A stretch of DNA of 64,000 nt from Bradyrhizobium sp. 186 (GTDB lineage: Bacteria; Pseudomonadota; Alphaproteobacteria; Rhizobiales; Xanthobacteraceae), in NCBI RefSeq assembly GCF_023101685.1, contig NZ_CP082164.1, forward strand, positions 9,517,001 through 9,581,000, in the 5' to 3' direction. The notes below the pieces were generated by a model. The model worked only from the letters and a program-made list of their open reading frames with translations. It did no database searches and was not told the origin of the DNA. The translations under genes were made by a program, and so were the position numbers. Below, in pieces: positions 18,729-27,031 of this stretch. Positions within the stretch are counted from its first letter, which is position 1. Each line of letters opens with the position of its first letter.

Positions 18729-18813
18729 GCCCCTGTGGCGGAACTGGTAGACGCGCTCGACTCAAAATCGAGTTCCGCAAGGAGTGCTGGTTCGATTCCG
18801 GCCAGGGGCACCA
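18729..18813 (+). tRNA. tRNA-Leu (anticodon CAA)
   Basis: Full cloverleaf: acceptor GCCCCTG pairing with CAGGGGC, D-arm GGAACTGGTAGACGC, anticodon stem CTCGA/TCGAG with loop CTCAAAA (anticodon CAA), long class II variable arm, and T-arm CTGGTTCGATTCCGGC. The encoded ACCA end is at 18810-18813. It decodes UUG. Confidence 0.96.
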
Positions 18814-18906
18814 AGCTTCGCGAGCTACGCTTGGCGCGGCCAGCCTCCGCTCTCGCGTAGCGAAGCGACGAAGCTTGCCCTGCGAAGCCTCTTAGCGAAG
18901 CAGGGC
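18813..18906. repeat. two imperfect palindromes downstream of tRNA-Leu
   Basis: AAGCTTCG (18813-18820) pairs with CGAAGCTT (18869-18876) around several related CGTAGC/GCTACG blocks, and GCCCTGC (18877-18883) pairs with GCAGGGC (18900-18906). They could terminate the tRNA transcript or be a degenerate dispersed repeat. Confidence 0.5.
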
Positions 18907-18988
18907 CGACATGGCCACCCCCTCCCTGGCAATCGTCACATCTCCACTGTATAAGCCGTTAGCTTCTTCACTCACCGAAGAGGCTCAT

Positions 18989-19291
18989 ATGAACGACCTG
19001 CACGCGTGGCTTTCGCAACAGCACCACGGTTTGTGGACCTTCCGGATCTTCCAGCAAAAACTCGAGACGCTCGGCCGCGACGACCCCGCCCAGCGCGGCC
19101 TGTGTCGCCTGTTGAGCGGTCTCGTCGGCAGCTATGTCGAGGCTTTTGACGAGGTCCCGCTGCCGGTCAACGTCGCGGATCAAGCCTACGACCGCCTGCT
19201 GACGCTGGTTGCAAGCCTCGATCTTCACGCCGACACCGACCGCCGGCTCGCCGACATCAACCGCGTGGCAACCTGCGAGCTCTGGCAGTGA
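18989..19291 (+). CDS. hypothetical protein
   Basis: 100 residues from ATG 18989 with GAAGAGG upstream. Mostly helical, with LHAWLSQQHHGLWTFRIFQQ near the start and AFDEVPLPVNVADQAYDRLL in the middle; no signal or membrane segment. Family not recognised. Confidence 0.6.
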   Translation: MNDLHAWLSQQHHGLWTFRIFQQKLETLGRDDPAQRGLCRLLSGLVGSYVEAFDEVPLPVNVADQAYDRLLTLVASLDLHADTDRRLADINRVATCELWQ

Positions 19292-19313
19292 CGCCGCAAA
19301 GCGGCAGCGAGCG

Positions 19314-19775
19314 TCACCGGACCCGCGTGTAAGTCGTGATCATCGTGTAGTTTTTGCGTGGACCCGACACCACGTGACGAACGACAAAGCGACCATTCGG
19401 CAGGAAGATGTAAGTCGACTGATAATTGTCGAGATTGCAAAGATGGCGCGCGCTTCCGCTCAGCTCTCCTCCCGAGGGGGCAGACAGTGAGATCTCGTGA
19501 AACAGCCGCGGCGGATCCTCCTTGAAGAAAACCTCGAATCCGCTGTCGCTGTTGGTGAAGATGTAGTCGCGCTCTGCCTGCAACTCGGTGCCGTTCAACA
19601 GCTTCAGATTTCCTTGTTCTCGATAGGCCAGCCGCCCCTCCTCCAAGGGCGTGAGGATCGCGATGCCCTGCATGGTAGCTTGACCTTCGATAACACGGTT
19701 GAACGACCAGGAGCCGATCAGTTTCTTCGTCACCTCCGAGGCGTCACCCCAGCCATCGATCATGGTTTCGCTCAT
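19314..19775 (-). CDS. DUF6314-family protein
   Basis: About 153 residues (an alternative start at 19793 adds six). A lipocalin-like beta-rich pattern: GSWSFNRVIEGQATMQGIA, LAYREQGNLKLLNGTEL, RHLCNLDNYQSTYIFLPNG and VVSGPRKNYTMITTYTRV. This order, ending in GPRK and YTR, matches the DUF6314 family, whose function is not known. Confidence 0.75.
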   Translation of the reverse strand: MSETMIDGWGDASEVTKKLIGSWSFNRVIEGQATMQGIAILTPLEEGRLAYREQGNLKLLNGTELQAERDYIFTNSDSGFEVFFKEDPPRLFHEISLSAPSGGELSGSARHLCNLDNYQSTYIFLPNGRFVVRHVVSGPRKNYTMITTYTRVR

Positions 19776-19898
19776 ATCTTTGGACCTACCCATTCAGCAA
19801 CCGGTTCGGCTTCGGAGAGCCCGCGGCAGGGAGTTCGACTTCACCGAGCCGATGCCTATATCCTACGGGCAACGGGTGTCGATGCAGCGAGCAGCTTG

Positions 19899-20132
19899 AT
19901 GGCCAGGAGACGCACGACAGAACCGGACGCCGACGACCTCCCCCGCTACTTCGTCTGGGTCAGGGGCCTTGAGGGCCCCGAACCGCAGAAGTGGATGGCG
20001 ATGGATTTCGGCGTTGGCGACTGGAAACGGCCGCTCGTGCTGGCCTATCTGGAGCTGCCGGAAGGCGAGCGGCACCTGCCATTGTCGGCGCTGGCGCGAA
20101 GATATCCGCCGCCGCGGGTGGACGTTTCGTAG
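19899..20132 (+). CDS. hypothetical small protein
   Basis: 77 residues, ATG 19899: begins MARRRTTEPDADDLPRYFVW and ends LSALARRYPPPRVDVS. Codon bias fits a real gene. No family recognised. A longer upstream extension of this frame overlaps the DUF6314 gene antisense and is unlikely. Confidence 0.5.
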   Translation: MARRRTTEPDADDLPRYFVWVRGLEGPEPQKWMAMDFGVGDWKRPLVLAYLELPEGERHLPLSALARRYPPPRVDVS

Positions 20133-20215
20133 GGTGGTTGAGCCGAAGGCGCAACCCCCGGTCGCCTGATGAGAAAAAGGTCGGTTACGCTTCGCTAACC
20201 CACCCTGCGCAAAGC
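20129..20215. repeat. dispersed palindromic repeat in a 330-bp gene-free stretch
   Basis: GTAGGGTGGTTGAGCC on the left is answered by GGTTACGCTTCGCTAACCC and ACCCTGCG on the right. This looks like one of the short intergenic palindromes common in the genus. The remainder of 20216-20460 holds nothing recognisable apart from the promoter region of the downstream gene. Confidence 0.5.
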
Positions 20216-20460
20216 GAGGCCTCACTTCCCCCTCGCCGCTGTCGGCGTCCGCTCGCCGGGGAGAGGCGCGCGCCCGACACTGCTTCAATCGTCATTCCGC
20301 GGCGACCCGCCACGGCAAGGCGGCGCGATCGCGCTTGCTACCTCAGCGCGACTGTGCGCAGAATGCACCTGTATTGCATAACGCAACCATTGATTGAACC
20401 CGGGAAGTGCCGCCCGGCTCAGGCCTGAAGCGCTTCCCCGGTCGAATTGCCGGAGGGCTC

Positions 20461-23220
20461 ATGTCGCACCATGATGGCGCGCTGAACGCGGATTCTGCCA
20501 GACCGGAAGACACACACAGCGATACGAAGGCCGGCGGGACCACGGCCGCCGCCCCGTCAAGACGCAAGCTGGTGCTGTTCGCCGACGGCACGGGCAACGC
20601 ATTCACCAGCCAGGAATCCAGCGTCTGGCGTCTCTACGAGGCGCTCGACCATACCCAGCCCGACCAGATCGCGCATTACATCAAGGGCGTCGGCACCGCC
20701 GGCTGGGCGCCGCTTGCCGCGCTCGACGGCGCCACCGGCATCGGCGTGCCTTCCAACGTCCGCAAGCTCTATCGCTTCCTGTGCTGGAACTGGCGCGAGG
20801 ACGACGAGATCTACATCTTCGGCTTCAGCCGTGGCGCCTTCACGGCGCGCACGCTGGCGGCCCTGATCTCCTCGCAGGGCCTGGTGCCGGCGGTGATCGG
20901 CGCCGATCCGGTCTCGCATGCGGAGATGGAGCGCAACGTCATGGCCGCTTGGCGCGAATATCGTCGCGCCACGGTTCCACTGTCGAAGAGCCTGCCGACA
21001 ATATGGATCGCGCGCTGGATCCGTGACCTCCTGCTCATGATCTATCATTTCGTCTGCGGGCACCGCTCCTACACCAAGGTCCGTGCGGCAATGGGCAGGG
21101 CGCGTGAAAACGTCGAGATCGATTTCCTCGGACTGTTCGACACCGTCGAAGCATTCGGCGTCCCGATCGAGGAGCTGCGCGTCGCGATCGACTGGGCGAT
21201 CTGGCCGATCACGTTCCGCAACCACCAGCTTTCGCACAAGGTGAAGCATGCCTGCCACGCGCTCGCGCTGGACGACGAGCGCACCACCTTCCATCCGCTC
21301 CGGATCGACCAGAGCCATCTGGCCACCGACCAGGTCGTCAAGGAGGTGTGGTTTACGGGCGTCCATTCCGACATCGGCGGCGGCTATCCGGATTGCACGC
21401 TGTCCTTCGTGCCGCTGGTCTGGATGGTCGAGCAGCTCAGCGGCCAGCTCCGCTTCCAGGACGGTACGATCGAGCATTTCAGCAAGTATCAATCGGCGAT
21501 CGGACCGATGCATGATTCACGTGGCGGCGCCGCGGTGCTGTACCGCTACGGGCCGCGCCCGGTCCTCGCGGGCAACGTGAACGGCGGGTTGCCGGTCGTG
21601 CACTTCGCGGTCATCGAGCGCATGCTGCTCGGCTGCGACGATTACGCGCCGATCATGCTTCCGGCAGACTCCCTGGTGCTGCTGCCGAACGGATCGAAGC
21701 TGCCGCTGCGGCCGGATGGAGAGGACAAGGAACTCGCCGAGCAGCAGACGCGCGAGGTCATGAAAGCCGCCTATCTGGCAAAGGCCACGGGGCCGCGACG
21801 CGAGAAGGAAGCCAAGGCCTTCGCGGCGATGAGCACACCCGACGCCGCCATGTCGAGCCTGACGCGCGACACCGTGTGGTGGCGGCGCGTCGCCTATTTC
21901 TCGCTGCTGTTTATGGTCGTCGTGATCGCCGCCTGGCCGTGGATCGCGCATGCGCTGGTGCAGTGGTCCGAGGACCGCGCCCTGGAAGGTACCGGCACGC
22001 TGTCAGTCATCACCAACATCGACTGGGTGCTGGGCGCCGTGGTGGCGCCGCTCACCAATCTGTTGAGGGACGTTCTGCCGTCCTACGCGGCGCCGTGGCT
22101 CAACATCGCGACCTACTATCCTTTCCTGACCTCGATCGTCGCGATCATCACGCTGTGGGTCTGGAACAAAAACTCGGAGCTGCGCGACACCATCCAGGAA
22201 CGCGCACGTCTCGCCTGGAATACGCCGCACCGCAGGGCGAGCCAGAGCCACATCAGTGAGCCAGCCGCGTTGATGCAGTTCGGCCACTGGATGCGGATGA
22301 ATGCCGGGCCCGCGCGCCTGGTCATCGCCAAAGGGCTGGTGCCGGCCGTCTTCCTGCTCACGATCTTCGGCTCGGCGGCGCTGATTGCATCGAGCAGCCT
22401 GCTCACCGGACGCCTCGCTTTGGGAGCCGTCTGCTCGCCGCCGGCGATCAAGGACTCCTCCGTGCTTCAGACCGGGACTCCGGTGCCCGATGAGTCGATC
22501 GATGCGCGCGGCCCGTTCGACACCAGGGAGTTCTGCTGGTGGAGCGGCCTCGCGGTCGAGAAGGGCCGCAAATACCGCGTCTTCGTCGAGATCAAGGAGC
22601 CCTGGTTCGACCGCACCATCATGAGCGGCGTGAACGGATTTCAGACCTACGAGCCGCATCACTACCTCGCCCTGCCGGAGCGACGCCTGTTCGGTGCGGA
22701 CTGGTTCCAGCCCGTCGTGCGCGTTGGCACCAAGGGCATCAACGACCTGCCGCTCAAGGCCGTCAACGTGATGCCCGCCGACGAATTGCCGCGCCGGATG
22801 AAGCCGACCCTGCCTGCGGAGGACGACATCAGCAGAAGAAAGGACCGGTATCCCGTTCGGCTCGACGATACTGACGCGTTCAAGGGCAGGCTCGACGGAC
22901 TCGGCAAGTTCGAACCGATCCCGGCGGCCATGCTCGACGAGGCGCAACAGGTCTGGAAGAAGCAGGCACTGGCCGGCCGCGTCGTCGCGGAATTCGTCGC
23001 TCCCGACTCGGGCGAGCTGTTCTTCTACGTCAACGATGCCGTCCAGATCTTCCCGCGACTGCTTCCGGAATGGATGATTCCGTCATGGCTCGACATCATC
23101 CAGGGACCGCCCGACCTGTACTACAGGAACAACAGTGGCACAGCGAAGATCAAGGTCCAGCGCTTGCCGGCGCCGTCGATGCCGGCGGACAAGCCGACAA
23201 CACCGCTGGCGAGCAAATAG
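20461..23220 (+). CDS. membrane-anchored DUF2235 alpha/beta hydrolase
   Basis: 919 residues from ATG 20461, with GGAGGG four bases upstream. The N-terminal DUF2235 hydrolase domain (about 33-350) starts RKLVLFADGTGNAF and has the nucleophile elbow GFSRGAFTARTLA with Ser123, plus WFTGVHSDIGGGYPD (acid/His region). Three hydrophobic segments follow (about 478-500, 545-570, 625-650), then an about 270-residue C-terminal domain with no recognised fold. DUF2235 proteins include the Tle-type phospholipase effectors of type VI secretion, but no VgrG, PAAR or immunity gene is visible here, so a resident membrane lipase is equally likely. Confidence 0.8.
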   Translation: MSHHDGALNADSARPEDTHSDTKAGGTTAAAPSRRKLVLFADGTGNAFTSQESSVWRLYEALDHTQPDQIAHYIKGVGTAGWAPLAALDGATGIGVPSNVRKLYRFLCWNWREDDEIYIFGFSRGAFTARTLAALISSQGLVPAVIGADPVSHAEMERNVMAAWREYRRATVPLSKSLPTIWIARWIRDLLLMIYHFVCGHRSYTKVRAAMGRARENVEIDFLGLFDTVEAFGVPIEELRVAIDWAIWPITFRNHQLSHKVKHACHALALDDERTTFHPLRIDQSHLATDQVVKEVWFTGVHSDIGGGYPDCTLSFVPLVWMVEQLSGQLRFQDGTIEHFSKYQSAIGPMHDSRGGAAVLYRYGPRPVLAGNVNGGLPVVHFAVIERMLLGCDDYAPIMLPADSLVLLPNGSKLPLRPDGEDKELAEQQTREVMKAAYLAKATGPRREKEAKAFAAMSTPDAAMSSLTRDTVWWRRVAYFSLLFMVVVIAAWPWIAHALVQWSEDRALEGTGTLSVITNIDWVLGAVVAPLTNLLRDVLPSYAAPWLNIATYYPFLTSIVAIITLWVWNKNSELRDTIQERARLAWNTPHRRASQSHISEPAALMQFGHWMRMNAGPARLVIAKGLVPAVFLLTIFGSAALIASSSLLTGRLALGAVCSPPAIKDSSVLQTGTPVPDESIDARGPFDTREFCWWSGLAVEKGRKYRVFVEIKEPWFDRTIMSGVNGFQTYEPHHYLALPERRLFGADWFQPVVRVGTKGINDLPLKAVNVMPADELPRRMKPTLPAEDDISRRKDRYPVRLDDTDAFKGRLDGLGKFEPIPAAMLDEAQQVWKKQALAGRVVAEFVAPDSGELFFYVNDAVQIFPRLLPEWMIPSWLDIIQGPPDLYYRNNSGTAKIKVQRLPAPSMPADKPTTPLASK

Positions 23221-23399
23221 CGACAAGGCCGGCTGCGCCCGTGCTTCGCGCGGTCGATCCAGAAGCGAGCCGCGCTCCCCTCGGCCCCTTCCGAGGGAAG
23301 GTCAGAAACTGCGCCCCCATGATTATGGGTGTCGCGACCTTCGCCCCGCGGTTAAGCTTGGCCTTGCGCCGCAGGGGACACGCAGCCGGGACCATGATC

Positions 23400-24083
23400 A
23401 TGACCGAACAGGGCGAGAGCGGTGAGGCCATCACCATCCTCCTCGTCGAGGACGACGCACCGACCTGCTGGCGGCTCCAGGACGCGCTGGTCAAGGCCGG
23501 CTACGAGGTGCGCACCGCGGGCACGCTCGGGGAGGCCCGCTCCGCGCTTGGTGACAGCGCGCCGCGCGTGCTCTTGACCGACCTGCGGCTGCCCGACGGC
23601 CACGGCGTCGAGCTGATCCGCGAGACCCGGCGGCGCTTTCCCGACACCGAGATCATGGTGATCTCCGCGCTCGGCGACGAAGAGAGCGTGATCTCCGCAA
23701 TCACGGTGGGCGCGACCGGCTATCTCCTCAAGGACGCCTTCCCGACCGACATCGCCACCACCGTGCGCGATCTGGTCGCCGGGCACTCGCCGATCTCGGC
23801 CTCGATCGCGCGCTTCATCGTGCGCAGAACACAAGGGACCGCGCAAGGGTCAGTCGAGCCGCCGCCGGGCCCCGCGCTCAACACGGCAAAGCTTACCCCG
23901 CGCGAGATCGATATCCTCTGGGGCATCGCCAAGGGTTTCAGCTACGCCGAGATCGCAGGCCATCTCGGCCTGTCGCGGCAGACCGTGCCCGGGCACATCA
24001 AGAACATCTACCGCAAGCTCGAGGTGCACACGCGCAGCGAGGCCGTGTTCGAGGCGGTGCAGCAGGGCCTGATCAAGCTGTGA
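23400..24083 (+). CDS. NarL/LuxR-family response regulator
   Basis: 227 residues. Receiver domain with acidic pair VEDD, phosphoacceptor Asp61 in VLLTDLRLPDGHG, and the conserved Lys in GYLLKDAFP. The C-terminal LuxR-type HTH runs LTPREIDILWGIAKGFSYAE then IAGHLGLSRQTVPGHIKNIY. An in-frame ATG six bases upstream (23394) is an alternative start. The stop overlaps the GTG of the downstream kinase by four bases, so the two form a cognate pair. Confidence 0.92.
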   Translation: MTEQGESGEAITILLVEDDAPTCWRLQDALVKAGYEVRTAGTLGEARSALGDSAPRVLLTDLRLPDGHGVELIRETRRRFPDTEIMVISALGDEESVISAITVGATGYLLKDAFPTDIATTVRDLVAGHSPISASIARFIVRRTQGTAQGSVEPPPGPALNTAKLTPREIDILWGIAKGFSYAEIAGHLGLSRQTVPGHIKNIYRKLEVHTRSEAVFEAVQQGLIKL

Positions 24084-26020
24084 GCCAGGCCGTGAGCGAG
24101 GTCGCGGCAAAGGCGATGGTCACGGCGCAGGCGCTGCGGCGGCGGCGGTTCTCGCGCCTCGTTTCCTATGTCCTGCTCCAGCTGCTGATCGTGATCGCCA
24201 CCATCCTGGTACTGCGGCTGGTGCCGCCGGACGATCCCGACGACTACGCCGTCTCCGAATTCTCTCTGCGGGAGAACGGTGCGGCGCGGCCGGTGACGTT
24301 GCCGCATTACACCTCGTCGCGATATTCGCTCGACGACCCGCCGCTCTACAGTGGCGCCTTCACCTTCAGGGCGCACGACGCCGCAGCGGCGTGGTCGGTA
24401 TTCCTGCCGCGCTTCAGCAACGGCGTGGAGGTCGCGGTCAACGACGTCGTGATCCTCGACAGCAGGCGCGATGCCACCGCCAACCGGCCCGACCGCAACA
24501 CGCCCGAGATCGCGCTGGTCCCGTCAGCGCTGCTTCACGACGGCTCGAACCAGCTCACCGTGCGGCTGTTCGTATGGGGGCCACTGAAGGGCTTTCTCGA
24601 CACTGTCTATGTCGGGCCGGACGCGAGCTTGCGTCCAGCCTACGAGACGCGCACGCTGCTGTTCGTCACGCTGCCGGTGGTGTTCTCCGCCTGGCAGTCG
24701 CTGCTGGCCGTGATCCTCGCGACCATGTGGCTGATGCGGCGCCGCGAACCGGTCTATGGCGTGCTCGCGGCGGGGATGCTGGTCGGCGCGGTGCAGGCAT
24801 TCGTGCCGCCGCCGGTGCCGCCTGCCCCGTATCCGCGGCTCGCCGCCATATTGCTGGCGTCGGCGCCAATCGAAAGCGCACTGGTCGTCGTGTTCGCGGT
24901 GCTGTTCTTCGGCTGGCGCTGGCCGCGTTACGGCATGCTGCTGTTCGCGCCAGGCGTGATCATCCTGATCGTCGGGCTGCTTGCGAGCCAGCCGGCGCCG
25001 CGCATCGTCTTCCTGTTTCTCGGCGTGCCGACCGTCGGCCTTTGCCTGATGCTGCTCGCCGTCATCGTGACCAAGGCGGTGATCAGGCGGCAGGATGCGG
25101 CGAGCCTCACCTTCGGCTGCGCCGTCACGATCGTGCTGACCTGCTGGTTTCACGACATGCTCTCGGTGTTCGAGTTCGTGCCGGACGATCGCACCTTCGT
25201 CACGCGGCTGTCCTATTCGGCGATGCTGGTTGCGATCGGCGCCGGGCTGACCTGGCGCTTCGCCCGCGCGCTGAATGAGGTCGACAGCTTTGCCGGCCAG
25301 CTTGTCGAGCGCGTGCGCGAGGCCGAGGAGCGGCTGAAGACGAGTTTCGCCCGCGAGGAGGAACGCGCCAGGGCCACCACGCTCGCCAACGAGCGCACGC
25401 GGCTGATGCGCGACCTGCATGACGGCCTCGGCGGCCAGCTCGTCAGCATCGTCGCGCTCTCCGAGCGCGGGCATGAGGGCGCGACCATCACTGACGCCGC
25501 GCGCGCCGCGCTGAAGGATCTTCGCCTCGTCATCGATTCCATGGACGACATCGGCGGCGACCTGATGCTGGCGCTCGGCTCCTGGCGCGAGCGCGCGGCG
25601 ATGCAATTGCGGCCGCATGACATCACCCTCGACTGGCGCGTGGCGACCCCGCAGGGCCTACCGCTGCATTCTGAGCTCCGGCCATGGCACGTCATCCAGA
25701 TCGTGCGCATCCTCGACGAGGCCGTGACCAATGCGGTCAAGCACGCACAGGCGCGCAATATCGCCGTCAGCATCGAGACGCTCGACAATGGCCAGGGGCC
25801 GTACGGCGTGATCAGCGTGGGGGACGACGGCAGGGGCTTTGCGCTGACCGGCACCGGCGAAGCCGCAATCGCAAGCCAGACGACGCGGGGCCTGCGCAAC
25901 ATGAGAAGCCGTGCCGCGCGCTGCGGCGCGGTGCTCAATTTGAGCTCGGATGCCGCGGGCACGCGCGTGCAACTGCAATTGCCGCAAATCTTTCCGGACA
26001 ACGACGCGGCCCCGGGCTGA
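24080..26020 (+). CDS. membrane sensor histidine kinase (HisKA_3/NarX-like output)
   Basis: 646 residues, GTG start. Order: short basic N-terminus, membrane helix (about 23-46), a beta-rich periplasmic domain (about 60-185; SGAFTFRAHDAAAAWSVFLP, GSNQLTVRLFVWG) resembling 7TMR-DISM sensor domains, roughly seven membrane helices (195-400), a short coiled coil, then the dimerisation/phosphorylation motif MRDLHDGLGGQLVS with His447, and an HATPase domain (VTNAVKHAQARNIAVS, GDDGRGF, RGLRNMRSRAARCGA). It is translationally coupled to its regulator. The stimulus is unknown; the ectodomain suggests a carbohydrate or other small ligand. Confidence 0.88.
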   Translation: MSQAVSEVAAKAMVTAQALRRRRFSRLVSYVLLQLLIVIATILVLRLVPPDDPDDYAVSEFSLRENGAARPVTLPHYTSSRYSLDDPPLYSGAFTFRAHDAAAAWSVFLPRFSNGVEVAVNDVVILDSRRDATANRPDRNTPEIALVPSALLHDGSNQLTVRLFVWGPLKGFLDTVYVGPDASLRPAYETRTLLFVTLPVVFSAWQSLLAVILATMWLMRRREPVYGVLAAGMLVGAVQAFVPPPVPPAPYPRLAAILLASAPIESALVVVFAVLFFGWRWPRYGMLLFAPGVIILIVGLLASQPAPRIVFLFLGVPTVGLCLMLLAVIVTKAVIRRQDAASLTFGCAVTIVLTCWFHDMLSVFEFVPDDRTFVTRLSYSAMLVAIGAGLTWRFARALNEVDSFAGQLVERVREAEERLKTSFAREEERARATTLANERTRLMRDLHDGLGGQLVSIVALSERGHEGATITDAARAALKDLRLVIDSMDDIGGDLMLALGSWRERAAMQLRPHDITLDWRVATPQGLPLHSELRPWHVIQIVRILDEAVTNAVKHAQARNIAVSIETLDNGQGPYGVISVGDDGRGFALTGTGEAAIASQTTRGLRNMRSRAARCGAVLNLSSDAAGTRVQLQLPQIFPDNDAAPG

Positions 26021-26025
26021 AAAGG

Positions 26026-26062
26026 TCCCCTCTCCGAACGTGTGGGGGGCACGGAGAGGGGA
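26026..26062. terminator. bidirectional terminator
   Basis: TCCCCTCTCCG pairs perfectly with CGGAGAGGGGA around a 15-base loop, directly after the kinase stop and just before the convergent small gene ends. Confidence 0.68.
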
Positions 26063-26067
26063 TCCGC

Positions 26068-26325
26068 TCAGCGCACGCCGACGCGATTGACCGGGCCGCC
26101 GCGATTCATCGGCGTGCCCGCGCGAACGCCGACACCGGGCGCGCCGACGCCAGGCGTCGCCACCACGACCGCGGCGGTCGGCCGCACCACGCAGCCCCTG
26201 GGCACGCCCACGGTCTTGCAATAGACCACCGCTTGCGCCGGACTCGTGCCCAGCGACACCATTGCCGCACCCGCCAGCGCCATGACCGTCAGCCCGGCGC
26301 TCAGCGCTCCTGCTTTCTTCGACAT
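26068..26325 (-). CDS. small secreted Val/Gly/Pro-rich protein
   Basis: 85 residues. Signal peptide LTVMALAGAAMVSLGTSPAQA, then VVYCKTVGVPRGCVVRP with two cysteines and a Val/Gly/Pro-rich tail ending PVNRVGVR. Small proteins of this type with the YCKTVGVPRGC box are frequent in Bradyrhizobium and uncharacterised. Confidence 0.7.
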   Translation of the reverse strand: MSKKAGALSAGLTVMALAGAAMVSLGTSPAQAVVYCKTVGVPRGCVVRPTAAVVVATPGVGAPGVGVRAGTPMNRGGPVNRVGVR

Positions 26326-26570
26326 CTTGCTCTCCTGCTTCCCGTTCGGCGCCCTGATGCAATCACCGGGTCTCGCGGCCGACGTGCAGTCTCAATGGCA
26401 AAGGACGGCGCGCCGATACATGCCATGAAGATGGGGGTACGGCAGGCGTCGCGGCCCGACCGTCGCCGCCTGATGCCATGAACATGGCATGGACCGGCGA
26501 CTGACCTCCGCGAGATGGTCCGGCCCGCTCGATCCCCAAGCGGGCCCAACGACAATCAAAGAGGTGTTTT

Positions 26571-26795
26571 ATGAAGACTTCGGTTCTTGCCGTGCTGCTG
26601 CTCGCCACCGCCGCCCTGCCCGCCGCAGCGCAATCCGGTCCCACGCCGCAGGAGCAGATGACCTGCCGCGGCGACGCCGGCAAATTCTGCGCTGAGCATA
26701 TCGGCAAGCCGCCCCAGATGAATGCATGCCTGCGCGAGAACAAGGCGAAGCTCTCGGACGCCTGCCGCAAAGTCGTGGAGTCGCACGGCGGGTGA
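26571..26795 (+). CDS. small secreted cysteine-rich protein
   Basis: 74 residues with signal peptide (VLAVLLLATAALPAAAQ). The mature part has four cysteines: MTCRGDAGKFCAEHIGKP and NACLRENKAKLSDACRKVV, a pattern like one Golgi-apparatus/GLG1-type cysteine-rich repeat. Function unknown; a substrate for periplasmic disulfide enzymes is plausible. Confidence 0.72.
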   Translation: MKTSVLAVLLLATAALPAAAQSGPTPQEQMTCRGDAGKFCAEHIGKPPQMNACLRENKAKLSDACRKVVESHGG

Positions 26796-26804
26796 TCTTT
26801 CTTC

Positions 26805-26949
26805 CTTCTCCCCTTGTGGGAGAAGGTGGCGCGAAGCGCCGGATGAGGGGTTCTCTCCGCGAGTCGACATCGCGAGAGTTTTCCGTGCTGATGGAGCCCC
26901 TCACCCGTCTCGCCGCTACGCGGCGAGCCCCACAAGGGGAGAGGGGAAG
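26805..26949. repeat. dispersed palindromic repeat (CTTCTCCCCTTGTGGG family)
   Basis: Left arm CTTCTCCCCTTGTGGG and right arm CCCACAAGGGGAG are inverted, with inner blocks GGCGCGAAGCGCC and CGCCGCTACGCGGCG as secondary hairpins. It is a typical rhizobial intergenic mosaic repeat of about 145 bp. Confidence 0.75.
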
Positions 26950-27031
26950 AAAGGCCTCGCGCTCCTTCTCTTGAAGCACAAATCTTGCAAGCGCTCCGCG
27001 GTATGGTGCTGTGACTCGCGGAGCGACTTCA

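Noticed and set aside
20461..23220. Type VI secretion effector locus
   Set aside because: No vgrG, hcp, PAAR, adaptor or immunity gene nearby; DUF2235 alone is not enough.
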